A DNA stretch of 39,565 bases, taken from assembly GCA_021792855.1 (NCBI GenBank), contig JAJYTW010000013.1:1-39565 (forward strand), in the 5' to 3' direction. The notes under the pieces were generated by a model, which saw nothing but the letters and a program-made list of their open reading frames with translations, made no database searches and was not told the origin of the DNA. Positions 8,425 through 15,929 of this stretch are shown here, piece after piece; within the stretch, counting starts at the first letter, position 1, and each line of letters begins with the position of its first letter. The DNA comes from Actinomycetes bacterium. Its GTDB lineage: Bacteria; Actinomycetota; Actinomycetes; Streptosporangiales; Streptosporangiaceae. Both the position numbers and the translations under genes were made by a program.

Positions 8425-8465
8425 CGTCGTGCCGCCCGGTCCGGACCGGACCGGGCGGCACGACG
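8425..8465 (+). terminator. Strong terminator hairpin after the beta-helix gene
   Basis: Bases 8425-8444 and 8446-8465 are exact reverse complements around a single A. This allows an 18-bp GC-rich stem with a five-base loop, 13 bases after the stop codon of the beta-helix gene. No U-tract follows. It should isolate proS from upstream transcription. Confidence 0.75.
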
Positions 8466-8615
8466 GTCCGGCGGCCTGACCGGGCCGGGCGCCGACGCCA
8501 CGCGGGAGACCGGCCGTACGCTCTAGAATGCGTGTCTGCGGATCGCGGCGGATGGCTCGCCGGTTATCGACGCCGATCCGCTCCCGATCCCCGTCACCGA
8601 GGCAAGGCATTTCAC

Positions 8616-10337
8616 ATGCGCTGGTCACAGCTGCACATTCCGACGCTCCGCGAGGACCCGGCCGACGCCGACGCCGCCAGCCACCGGCTGCTGCTCCGGG
8701 CCGGCTACATCCGCCAGCTAATGGCTGGTCACTACAGCCTGCTGCCGCTCGGCATCCGGGTACGTGCCAAGGTGATGCGGATCATCAGGGAGGAGATGGA
8801 CCGGATCGGCGGTCAGGAGTTCCTGCTGCCGTGCATGCAGCCGGTGCAGATCTGGGAGAAGACCGGCCGGCTCGCGGTGATGGGCGAGGAGATGTTCCGG
8901 CTCAAGGACCGGCGCGGCGCCGACGTGGTGCTCGGCATGACGCACGAGGAGATCTTCTCCCATCTGGCCCTGGAGATGGCCTCCTACCGCGAGCTGCCGC
9001 AGTTCTGGTACCAGTTCCAGACCAAGTTCCGGGACGAGCCGCGGCCCAAGAGCGGGCTGATCAGGGTCCGCGAGTTCACGATGAAGGATTCCTACAGCTT
9101 CGACGTGGACGAGGCCGGCCTGGACGCCTCGTTCGAGGCGCATCGCACCGCCTACGAGCGGATCTTCGCCCGGCTCGGGATCCCGGCGATCGCGGTCGAG
9201 GCGTCCAGTGGATCGATGGGCGGCAGCGACTCGGTGGAGTTCATGTGCCCGTCCCCGGCTGGCGAGGACCGGGTGGCGACCTGCCCGTCCTGCGGGTACG
9301 CGGCGAACCTGGAGAAGGCCACCTCGGCGCTGCCCGAGGTGTCCGACCCGGCGCCGGGCGACCTGCCGGCCGCGCCGGAGCGGCTGGCCACTCCGGGCGT
9401 CCGCACCATCGAGGACCTGGTGACCAGGCATGGCCTGGCCGCCGACCGGCAGATCAAGACGCTGGTGCAGGTCGTCGACGGTCGGCTGACGCTGGTGCTG
9501 CTGCGCGGCGACCACCCGCTGTCGGACCAGAAGCTGATCGACGCCACCGGCGCGGTACAGATCCGCCCGGCTCAGCCCGAGGAGATCTCGGCGGCGCTCG
9601 GCGCGCTGCCGGGCAGCCTTGGCGCGGTCGGGGTGACGGAGTACCCGGTGATCGCGGACCTGGCGCTGCGCGGCCGCCGGGCGATGGCGACCGGCGCGAA
9701 CATCGACGAGGTGCACCTGACCGGCGTGGACGTCGACCGGGACATCGTCGTGGGGCAGTGGGCCGACCTGCGGGAGGTCACGCCGGGCGAGCCCTGCCCG
9801 CGGTGCGGCGCCGGTCTTGAGTTCGTCCAGGCGATCGAGATCGGGCACATCTTCAAGCTGGGCCGCAAGTACACCACCGCGCTCGGGGTCACGGTGTCCG
9901 GCCCGGACGGCGGCACGATCACGCCGATCATGGGCAGCTACGGCATCGGGGTAGAGCGGGCGATGGCGGCGATCGCCGAGGTGCACCACGACGACGCCGG
10001 GCTGACCTGGCCGGTGCAGGTCGCTCCGGCCGAGGTGACCGTGCTGCTGCTGTCGGTGCGGGACGAGTCGGCGCGGGCCGCGGCCGAGTCCGTCTACCGG
10101 CGGCTGCTGGAGGCGGGGGTGGAGGCCGTGATCGACGACCGCGACGTCCGGCCCGGCGTGAAGTACGCCGACTCCGAACTGACCGGCATCCCGTTCCGGG
10201 TCAGCGTCGGCAGCCGCGACCTGGCGGACGGGGTCGTCGAGGTCACCACCAGGGCGACGGGGGAGAAGGAGCGGGTTCCGGTGGACGCGGTAGCGGACCG
10301 GATGCGCGCGCTGATCACAGCGGCCAGGAGCGTCTGA
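8616..10337 (+). CDS. proS: Prolyl-tRNA synthetase (bacterial type)
   Basis: A 573-residue class II aminoacyl-tRNA synthetase that charges tRNA-Pro. Class II motif 2 (RDEPRPKSGLIRVREF) is near residue 138 and motif 3 (GSYGIGVERAMA) near 438. Between them lies CPSCGYAANLEKA (near 222) and the YbaK-like editing insertion (about 230-400) that hydrolyses Ala-tRNA-Pro, so this is the long bacterial form, matching the usual 570-residue length. Residues 475-573 form the anticodon-binding domain. The start at 8616 (MRWSQLHIPTLRE) agrees with the conserved N-terminus, and GAGGCAAGG lies about 9 bases upstream. It is monocistronic between hairpins. This housekeeping gene separates the accessory genes on its left from the polyamine locus. 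Confidence 0.97.
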   Translation: MRWSQLHIPTLREDPADADAASHRLLLRAGYIRQLMAGHYSLLPLGIRVRAKVMRIIREEMDRIGGQEFLLPCMQPVQIWEKTGRLAVMGEEMFRLKDRRGADVVLGMTHEEIFSHLALEMASYRELPQFWYQFQTKFRDEPRPKSGLIRVREFTMKDSYSFDVDEAGLDASFEAHRTAYERIFARLGIPAIAVEASSGSMGGSDSVEFMCPSPAGEDRVATCPSCGYAANLEKATSALPEVSDPAPGDLPAAPERLATPGVRTIEDLVTRHGLAADRQIKTLVQVVDGRLTLVLLRGDHPLSDQKLIDATGAVQIRPAQPEEISAALGALPGSLGAVGVTEYPVIADLALRGRRAMATGANIDEVHLTGVDVDRDIVVGQWADLREVTPGEPCPRCGAGLEFVQAIEIGHIFKLGRKYTTALGVTVSGPDGGTITPIMGSYGIGVERAMAAIAEVHHDDAGLTWPVQVAPAEVTVLLLSVRDESARAAAESVYRRLLEAGVEAVIDDRDVRPGVKYADSELTGIPFRVSVGSRDLADGVVEVTTRATGEKERVPVDAVADRMRALITAARSV

Positions 10338-10367
10338 CCGGCCGCTGGCCCCGGACAGGCGGCCGAG

Positions 10368-10392
10368 CGGACGGCCCGGCCCGGCCCGTCCG
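10368..10392. terminator. Weak convergent terminator candidate
   Basis: CGGACGG (10368-10374) and CCGTCCG (10386-10392) form a 7-bp stem with an 11-base GC-only loop between the convergent ends of proS and the small reverse-strand gene. It is short and lies in low-complexity GC sequence, so it may be chance. Confidence 0.35.
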
Positions 10393-10419
10393 GCCGCGGG
10401 GCGACCGTCCCGTGGCCCG

Positions 10420-10656
10420 CTACCCAGCCGGGACCGGAACCGGGCCGCCGCGGCCGTCGGCCGTCAGTCCCGCCAGGATCTCGGCCAGCAGCGGGTCGGA
10501 GGCGTCGATCAGCCGCTCGTTGTCGCTTTCTAGGGCCTGCCAGCGGTCGCCGAGGTCGGCGGCGGGAATCTGGACTATCCGGATATCGGCGGGCCGGGCA
10601 GTCTTCCCGGTGATCCTGGCGCGTGCGCTGCGCGCGGTTGCGATGATGCGTGCCAT
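10420..10656 (-). CDS. Small protein of unknown function (78 aa)
   Basis: A 78-residue soluble protein starting [20 protein letters not shown], basic at the N-terminus and acidic in the middle (LESDNERLIDASDPLLAEIL). The start is supported by GGGAGG six bases upstream of the ATG. I see no cysteine pairs, membrane segment or known motif. It stands alone, convergent with proS. I do not recognise it, but the ribosome site and normal codon use argue that it is real. Confidence 0.6.
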   Translation of the reverse strand: MARIIATARSARARITGKTARPADIRIVQIPAADLGDRWQALESDNERLIDASDPLLAEILAGLTADGRGGPVPVPAG

Positions 10657-10826
10657 TGGTGCCTCCCGCGATAACCGTCTGGCGGCCCGGCGGCCTCGGC
10701 GCCGGGCGTCCCCACTGTTAGAGACGCCGGAAAGACTGCGCTGGTCTTAAATCGGAAGTAACGAACAGGCAACTTCTCCGGGCTAGATCGCGTCCCTCGC
10801 ACTAAACCGGATGATCCGGACACGCG

Positions 10827-10861
10827 AAGCGGGCCGGCTCCGCAGGGGAGCCGGCCCGCTT
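10827..10861 (-). terminator. Terminator of the Lrp-aminotransferase operon
   Basis: Bases 10827-10841 (AAGCGGGCCGGCTCC) pair perfectly with 10847-10861, giving a 15-bp stem with a 5-base loop. It begins 29 bases beyond the stop codon of the leftward aminotransferase gene, so it most likely ends that operon. Confidence 0.8.
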
Positions 10862-10889
10862 GCCCGGGTCGCGGCGGTGCGCCGACTGG

Positions 10890-12275
10890 CTAGAGCCGGC
10901 TCCACGCCTCGGTCAGGACGCTGCGCAGGATCTGCTCCATCTCGTCGAAGTGCTCCTGGGTGCAGGTCAGCGGCGGCGCAAGCTGGATGACCGGGTCCCC
11001 GCGGTCGTCGGCGCGGCAGATCAGTCCCGCGTCGAACAGCGCGTGCGAGAGGAATCCGCGCAGCAGGCGCTCGGACTCGTCGTCGTCGAAGGTCTCCTTG
11101 GTGGCCTTGTCCTTGACCATCTCGATGCCGTAGAAGTAGCCGTCACCGCGGACCTCGCCGACGATCGGCAGGTCGGTGAGCTTCTCCAGGGTGGCCCGGA
11201 AGGCGCCCTCGTTGGCCCGCACGTTGCCGAGCAGGTCCTCCTTCTCGAACACGTCGAGGTTGGCCAGTGCGATCGCGGACGACACCGGGTGGCCGGCGAA
11301 CGTGATGCCGTGCAGGAACGTGGTGTGCCCGTTCATGAACGGCTCGATCAGCCGGTCGCTGACCATCATGCCGCCGAGCGGCGCGTACCCGGAGGTGACG
11401 CCCTTGGCGAAGGTGATGATGTCCGGCTGGTAGCCGTACCGCTGCGAGCCGAAGTAGTAGCCCAGCCTGCCGAACGCGCAGATCACCTCGTCGGAGACCA
11501 GCAGCACCCCGTACCGGTCGCAGATCTCCCTGACCCGGGCGAAGTACCCGGGCGGCGGCGGGAAGCAGCCACCGGAGTTCTGCACCGGCTCAAGGAACAC
11601 CGCGGCGACCGACTCCGGGCCCTCGCGCAGGATGGCGCGCTCGATCTCGTCCGCGGCCCACCGGCCGAACTCGGTCCAGTCACCGCTGACGAAGTCCGGC
11701 GCCCGGTAGAAGTTGGTGTTCGGCACTCGCACGCCACCGGGCGGCAGTGGCTCGAAGTCGTGCTTGATGTCCGGCAGGCCGGTGATGGCCAGTGCGCCCA
11801 TCGAGGTGCCGTGGTAGGCGATCGACCGGCTGAGCACCTTGTACCTGGTGGGCTCGCCGATGGCCTTGAAGTACTGCTTGGCGAGCTTCCAGGCCGACTC
11901 GACGGCCTCGGAGCCGCTGGTGGTGAAGAAGACCCGATTCAGGTCGCCGGGCGCGAGGTCGGCCAGTCGCTCGGCGAGCTCGATCGCCCGCGGATGCGCG
12001 TAGGACCAGAGCGGGAAGTACGCGAGTTCGGCGGCCTGGCGGGCGCCGGCCTCGGCGACCTCGGCGCGGCCGTGGCCGATCTGGCTGACGAACAGCCCGG
12101 ACAGGCCGTCCAGGTAGCGCTTGCCGTGCTGGTCGTAGACGTACTGGCCGGAGCCCTTCACGATGGTCGGCACATCGGCGTCCGTATAGCTGGACATCCG
12201 GGTGAAGTGCAGCCAAAGGTTGCGCTTGGCCGCTTCCTGCAGCGCCGCGTAGTCGGTGCCGGCTTCGGCGTTCAT
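10890..12275 (-). CDS. Class III aminotransferase, probable putrescine/polyamine transaminase
   Basis: A 461-residue PLP enzyme of the omega-amino-acid:pyruvate/polyamine transaminase group. Visible are SGSEAVESAWK (phosphate site, near 120-130), the SDEV aspartate D262 that pairs with the PLP nitrogen, and the Schiff-base lysine K291 in ITFAKGVTSGYAPLGG. The start at 12275 has GGGGGA five bases upstream, and its ATGA overlaps the stop codon of the Lrp gene, so translation is coupled. With a divergent aminobutyraldehyde dehydrogenase and a polyamine transporter next door, conversion of putrescine to 4-aminobutanal (with pyruvate or 2-oxoglutarate) is the best inference. Other diamines or beta-alanine remain possible. 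It is cytoplasmic. Confidence 0.88.
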   Translation of the reverse strand: MNAEAGTDYAALQEAAKRNLWLHFTRMSSYTDADVPTIVKGSGQYVYDQHGKRYLDGLSGLFVSQIGHGRAEVAEAGARQAAELAYFPLWSYAHPRAIELAERLADLAPGDLNRVFFTTSGSEAVESAWKLAKQYFKAIGEPTRYKVLSRSIAYHGTSMGALAITGLPDIKHDFEPLPPGGVRVPNTNFYRAPDFVSGDWTEFGRWAADEIERAILREGPESVAAVFLEPVQNSGGCFPPPPGYFARVREICDRYGVLLVSDEVICAFGRLGYYFGSQRYGYQPDIITFAKGVTSGYAPLGGMMVSDRLIEPFMNGHTTFLHGITFAGHPVSSAIALANLDVFEKEDLLGNVRANEGAFRATLEKLTDLPIVGEVRGDGYFYGIEMVKDKATKETFDDDESERLLRGFLSHALFDAGLICRADDRGDPVIQLAPPLTCTQEHFDEMEQILRSVLTEAWSRL

Positions 12276-12808
12276 CTGGTCCCCCACTGGTAGGTCTGCT
12301 TGCGTAGTTTCAGATACACAAATGTCTCCGTCGTCGTCACACTCGGCAGGGCGCGAACCCGGCCGAGTATCTCCAGCAACTGGTCGTCGTTCTCGCAGAC
12401 CACCTCGATCAGCAGGTCAAAGGAGCCTGCCGTGATTACCACGTAGTCGATGGCCTCCATACCCGCCAGCAGGTCGGCCACCCGCTCCAGGTCCCCGTTG
12501 CACCGGATGCCGATCATCGTCTGCCGGCGGAATCCCAGCGACATCGGATCGGTGACCGCCACGATCTGCATGGCGCCCACGTCCAGCAGTCGCTGGACGC
12601 GCTGCCGGACGGCGGCCTCGCTGAGGCCGACCGCCTTGCCGATGGCGGCGTAGGACCGCCTGCCATCCTGCTGCAGCTGCTCGATAATGTGCCGGGAGAC
12701 CGCGTCGAGGACGATCGGCGGTGCGGACCTGTCGCGCCCGTTGTGCTCGGGCTTGGCGCGACCGGACCAGGCCGCATCGGCCGACCCGGTGGTCGGCAAG
12801 TGTGCCAT
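12272..12808 (-). CDS. Lrp/AsnC family transcriptional regulator
   Basis: A 178-residue regulator. Residues about 32-90 form the winged helix-turn-helix (GRRSYAAIGKAVGLSEAAVR, then QRVQRLLD) and about 95-170 the RAM ligand-binding domain with ITAGSFDLLIEV. An extra 30-residue polar N-terminus precedes the DNA-binding domain. AAGGAGGA seven bases upstream fixes the ATG at 12808. It is co-translated with the aminotransferase. Lrp-type proteins near catabolic genes usually sense the amino acid or amine and control the divergent promoter; here that is the aldehyde dehydrogenase and probably the pot operon, since both upstream regions share sequence blocks (see findings). Confidence 0.92.
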   Translation of the reverse strand: MAHLPTTGSADAAWSGRAKPEHNGRDRSAPPIVLDAVSRHIIEQLQQDGRRSYAAIGKAVGLSEAAVRQRVQRLLDVGAMQIVAVTDPMSLGFRRQTMIGIRCNGDLERVADLLAGMEAIDYVVITAGSFDLLIEVVCENDDQLLEILGRVRALPSVTTTETFVYLKLRKQTYQWGTR

Positions 12809-12829
12809 CGGCGCTCCTCCTTGACTCAC

Positions 12830-12858
12830 TATGCTGCCACGCAACCGCCGTGTGTCAA
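12830..12858 (-). promoter_or_regulatory. Promoter of the Lrp-aminotransferase operon
   Basis: On the reverse strand a perfect TTGACA (12858-12853) is followed after 19 bases by CATAGT, close to the sigma-70 -10 consensus, about 20 bases before the Lrp start codon. The spacing is one or two bases long. The palindrome at 12876-12890 lies just upstream of the -35, where a bound Lrp could act. Confidence 0.5.
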
Positions 12859-12875
12859 CTGATTTCGTCGCTCTG

Positions 12876-12897
12876 GTACCGAATCGGTACTGATTCG
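12876..12897. promoter_or_regulatory. Composite palindrome, likely Lrp operator
   Basis: GTACCGA-A-TCGGTAC (12876-12890) is a perfect 15-base palindrome. A second inverted repeat, CGAATC (12880-12885) with GATTCG (12892-12897), overlaps it. The element lies midway between the divergent Lrp and aldehyde dehydrogenase genes. Lrp-family sites are typically imperfect 15-bp palindromes, so autoregulation plus control of the dehydrogenase is a natural reading. TACCGATTC recurs upstream of potA at 14599-14607. Confidence 0.55.
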
Positions 12898-13006
12898 CTT
12901 GTGTGGGCGCTGATTACATGCCAAAGTCGTAGGGTTTCCGAGCGACGCGTGGCTTGGCCCGCGCGGGGCTCCTGACTAGGGACTATCGCGGCACGGGAGG
13001 CCGACG

Positions 13007-14461
13007 TTGACAACTACAGCACCGGGGGAGGCCGCCGTGCGGCAACTGCGGAATTTCGTTGGTGGCGAGTTCGTGCCGGGCAGCGGCCCGGTCAGCGACG
13101 TGGTCGATCCGAGCACCGGCGAGACCTTCGCCCAGGCGCCGGTCTCCACGGCGGCGGACGTTGACGCCGCGCTGCGGGTCGCCGCCGGCGCGTTCGAAAC
13201 CTGGCGGGACGCCACCCCCGCCGAGCGGAGCCTGGCGCTGCTCAGGTTCGCCGACGCCCTGGAGGCGCGCGCCGAGGAGATCGTCGAGGCGGAGGTCCGC
13301 AACACCGGCAAGCCGGTCGAGTCGATGCGGAATGAGGAGATGCCGCCGGCGATCGACGAGATCCGGTTCTTCGCCGGGGCCGCTCGGATGCTCGAGGGCC
13401 GGTCGGCGGGGGAGTACCTGCGCGACCACACCTCGATGATCCGGCGCGAGCCGGTCGGGGTCTGCGCCCAGGTGACGCCCTGGAACTACCCGATGATGAT
13501 GGCGATCTGGAAGTTCGCCCCGGCCCTGGCCGCGGGCAACACCGTGGTCCTCAAGCCGTCGGACACCACCCCGGTCTCCACGCTGCTGATGGCCGAGATC
13601 GCCGCCGAGTGCCTGCCCCCGGGCGTGTTCAACGTGATCTGCGGCGACCGGGACACCGGCCGGGCCCTGGTCAGCCATGACATCCCGCAGATGGTCTCGA
13701 TCACCGGATCGGTACGAGCCGGGATCGAGGTGGCCACCGCGGCGGCGGCCGGGCTCAAGCGGGTACATCTCGAACTCGGCGGCAAGGCGCCGGTCGTGGT
13801 GTTCGATGACGTCGACGTGGCGCGGGTGGCGGAGCAGATCGCCAACGCGGGCTACTTCAACGCCGGCCAGGACTGCACGGCGGCGACCCGGGTGATCGCC
13901 GGGCCGGGCGTCGCCGCGGACCTGGCCGACGCCCTGGCCGAGGTGGCCGGGCGGGTGAGGACCGCAGGCCCGGACGACACCGGTGCCTACTACGGCCCGC
14001 TGAACAACCCGAACCAGCTGGCCAGGGTCTCCGGCTTCATCGAGCGCGCGCCGGACCACGCGCAGATCCGGGCCGGCGGCGCCAGGCTCGGCGGCCAGGG
14101 GTACTTCTACGCCCCGACCGTGGTCTCCGGACTGCGCCAGGACGACGAGATGATCCAGGACGAGATCTTCGGACCGGTGATCACCGTGCAGCGGTGCGAG
14201 TCCGAGGAGCAGGCGATCCGGTGGGCGAACGACGTCCGGTACGGGCTGGCCGCGAGCGTGTGGACCAGGGACCACGGCCGGGCGATGCGGGTCGCCAGGG
14301 CGCTGGACTTCGGCGCGGTGTGGATCAACACCCACATCCCGTTCGTCTCGGAGATGCCGCACGGCGGCTTCAAGAACTCCGGGTACGGCAAGGACCTGTC
14401 GATGTACGGCTTCGAGGACTACACGAGGATCAAGCACGTGATGAGTTACATCGGAGAGTAG
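13007..14461 (+). CDS. patD: Gamma-aminobutyraldehyde dehydrogenase
   Basis: A 484-residue NAD(P)-dependent aldehyde dehydrogenase that oxidises 4-aminobutanal (in equilibrium with 1-pyrroline) to GABA. The cofactor motif TPWNYP is at 157-162, the general base E256 sits in ELGGK, and the nucleophile C290 in [12 protein letters not shown]. That last block is characteristic of the PatD/YdcW branch rather than generic aldehyde dehydrogenases. Translation starts at a TTG (13007) with GGGAGG six bases upstream. It is divergent from the Lrp-aminotransferase operon, whose transaminase would supply its substrate. A hairpin follows directly. Betaine-aldehyde-type substrates are the main alternative. 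Confidence 0.9.
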   Translation: MTTTAPGEAAVRQLRNFVGGEFVPGSGPVSDVVDPSTGETFAQAPVSTAADVDAALRVAAGAFETWRDATPAERSLALLRFADALEARAEEIVEAEVRNTGKPVESMRNEEMPPAIDEIRFFAGAARMLEGRSAGEYLRDHTSMIRREPVGVCAQVTPWNYPMMMAIWKFAPALAAGNTVVLKPSDTTPVSTLLMAEIAAECLPPGVFNVICGDRDTGRALVSHDIPQMVSITGSVRAGIEVATAAAAGLKRVHLELGGKAPVVVFDDVDVARVAEQIANAGYFNAGQDCTAATRVIAGPGVAADLADALAEVAGRVRTAGPDDTGAYYGPLNNPNQLARVSGFIERAPDHAQIRAGGARLGGQGYFYAPTVVSGLRQDDEMIQDEIFGPVITVQRCESEEQAIRWANDVRYGLAASVWTRDHGRAMRVARALDFGAVWINTHIPFVSEMPHGGFKNSGYGKDLSMYGFEDYTRIKHVMSYIGE

Positions 14462-14469
14462 TTACGGTA

Positions 14470-14513
14470 TCTCTGAGGGTGACCAGTGCCGTGGTGCCGG
14501 TCACCCTCAGAGA
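14470..14513 (+). terminator. Terminator after the aminobutyraldehyde dehydrogenase gene
   Basis: TCTCTGAGGGTGACC (14470-14484) and its exact reverse complement (14499-14513) enclose a 14-base loop, eight bases after the stop codon. The sequence ATTT follows. A 15-bp stem here should end the dehydrogenase transcript, so potA has its own promoter. Confidence 0.8.
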
Positions 14514-14541
14514 ATTTGGGAGAACCGGGATTTACATAGAT

Positions 14542-14613
14542 CTCGCTTGTATGTGGGCGGTTCTGATCGCGGAATCAGCAGTTTCGTGCTCTGATCGTTA
14601 CCGATTCAGTTGA
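14542..14613 (+). promoter_or_regulatory. Upstream region of the pot operon sharing blocks with the Lrp/patD promoter
   Basis: Two blocks resemble the Lrp/patD intergenic region. TCGCTTGT followed by GTGGGCG occurs at 14543-14559 and, two bases shorter, at 12895-12909. TTTCGT.GCTCTG then TACCGATTC at 14582-14607 resembles 12863-12885. The order of the blocks is reversed between the sites. A weak TTGATC-17-AAACAT promoter candidate overlaps the end (14610-14638). This suggests shared regulation of polyamine uptake and oxidation. Confidence 0.45.
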
Positions 14614-14735
14614 TCTGGATAAACTTCCGTGCAAACATCACAGGGTTACAGCTGACCGGCGGTCAGCGACGGGCAGGCCGGGTCGAGGAATCCGGACCGG
14701 CCCGGGGGGTTGCGAAATGAGGGATACGGCCTGAG

Positions 14736-15902
14736 ATGACCGAGACGCACGCGGCCAGCACTGCCGCAACCTACGAACAGGGCGACCCGGGCCGGGCCTC
14801 GGCCTCGGGACTCCCGGCCATCGAACTGGCCGGCGTCGCCAAGGTGTTCCACAGCGGTAGCGAGGTCGTCACCGCCGTACGGGCCATGGACCTGCAGATC
14901 GTCGAGGGCGAGTTCTTCTCGCTGCTCGGCCCCTCGGGCTGTGGCAAGACCACGACGATGCGGATGATCGCCGGATTCGAGGAGCCCACGTCCGGAACCG
15001 TGTACCTGCACGGCCGGGACGTCACCGGTGTCCCGCCGAACAAGCGCGACGTGAACATGGTGTTCCAGTCCTACGCGCTGTTCCCGCACATGAACGTGTT
15101 CGACAACGTGGCGTTCGGCCTGCACCGCAAGGGCGTGGCCAAGGACGAGATCGGCCGCCGCGTCAACGAGATGCTGGACATCGTCGGCCTGACCGGTCGC
15201 GGCCAGCGCCGGCCGCGGGAACTGTCCGGCGGCCAGCAGCAGCGGGTGGCCCTGGCCCGGGCACTGGTGAACCACCCCCGCGCGCTGCTGCTCGACGAGC
15301 CACTCGGCGCCCTGGACCTTAAGCTCCGCCAGGCCATGCAGGTCGAGCTAAAGCGGATCCAGCGGGAGGTCGGCATCACGTTCGTCTACGTGACGCACGA
15401 CCAGAACGAGGCGCTGACGATGTCGGACCGGATCGCGGTCATGAACGACGGCGTGATCGAGCACCTGGCCAGCCCGCGGGAGATCTACGAGCACCCGGCG
15501 ACCAGGTTCGTGGCCGGCTTCATCGGCACCTCGAACGTATTCAACGGCACGGTCGCCCGGATGGCCGGCGACGTCGCGGTGCTTGAGATGGGCGCGAGCG
15601 AGCGGATCTTGGTCCCGATTGGCGACCGCGCGGTCCGGGCGGGTGACACGCTGGACGTCACGGTCCGTCCCGAGAAGATGGACATCTCGACCGAGCAGCC
15701 GTCCGGCGATCTGTGTGCCCTGCGCGGCACCGTGACCGAGGTGGTCTACCTCGGCACCTCGACGAACTTCTCCGTCACCACCTCGACCGGCGCCGACATC
15801 GTCGTGTTCCAGCAGAACTCGGCGACGGCCCGCGACCTGGCTGACCGCGGCGACAGCATCTGGCTGTCGTGGCAGCCGCAGCACTCATATCCGATCGGCT
15901 AG
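14736..15902 (+). CDS. potA: Spermidine/putrescine ABC transporter ATP-binding protein
   Basis: A 388-residue ATPase of the PotA type that powers polyamine import. Walker A GPSGCGKT is at 65-72, the Q-loop QSYALFP at 111-117, signature LSGGQQQR at 163-170, Walker B LLLDEP at 184-189 and switch H221. Residues about 300-385 form the C-terminal TOBE regulatory domain expected for PotA/MalK-like subunits. An unusual 25-residue polar extension precedes the ATPase domain. The ATG at 14736 has only a weak GAGGGA about 13 bases upstream. It is the first gene of potA-potD-potB-potC-oxidase, an order that places the binding protein second. Context (amine oxidase, GABA enzymes) supports polyamines as substrate. 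Confidence 0.93.
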   Translation: MTETHAASTAATYEQGDPGRASASGLPAIELAGVAKVFHSGSEVVTAVRAMDLQIVEGEFFSLLGPSGCGKTTTMRMIAGFEEPTSGTVYLHGRDVTGVPPNKRDVNMVFQSYALFPHMNVFDNVAFGLHRKGVAKDEIGRRVNEMLDIVGLTGRGQRRPRELSGGQQQRVALARALVNHPRALLLDEPLGALDLKLRQAMQVELKRIQREVGITFVYVTHDQNEALTMSDRIAVMNDGVIEHLASPREIYEHPATRFVAGFIGTSNVFNGTVARMAGDVAVLEMGASERILVPIGDRAVRAGDTLDVTVRPEKMDISTEQPSGDLCALRGTVTEVVYLGTSTNFSVTTSTGADIVVFQQNSATARDLADRGDSIWLSWQPQHSYPIG

Positions 15903-15929
15903 TGGCTGGTTCTAGGAGGAAGAGAAGAA

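Noticed and set aside
8524-8529. TAGAAT as a proS -10 element
   Set aside because: No -35-like hexamer at 16-18 bases; one hexamer alone is not enough.
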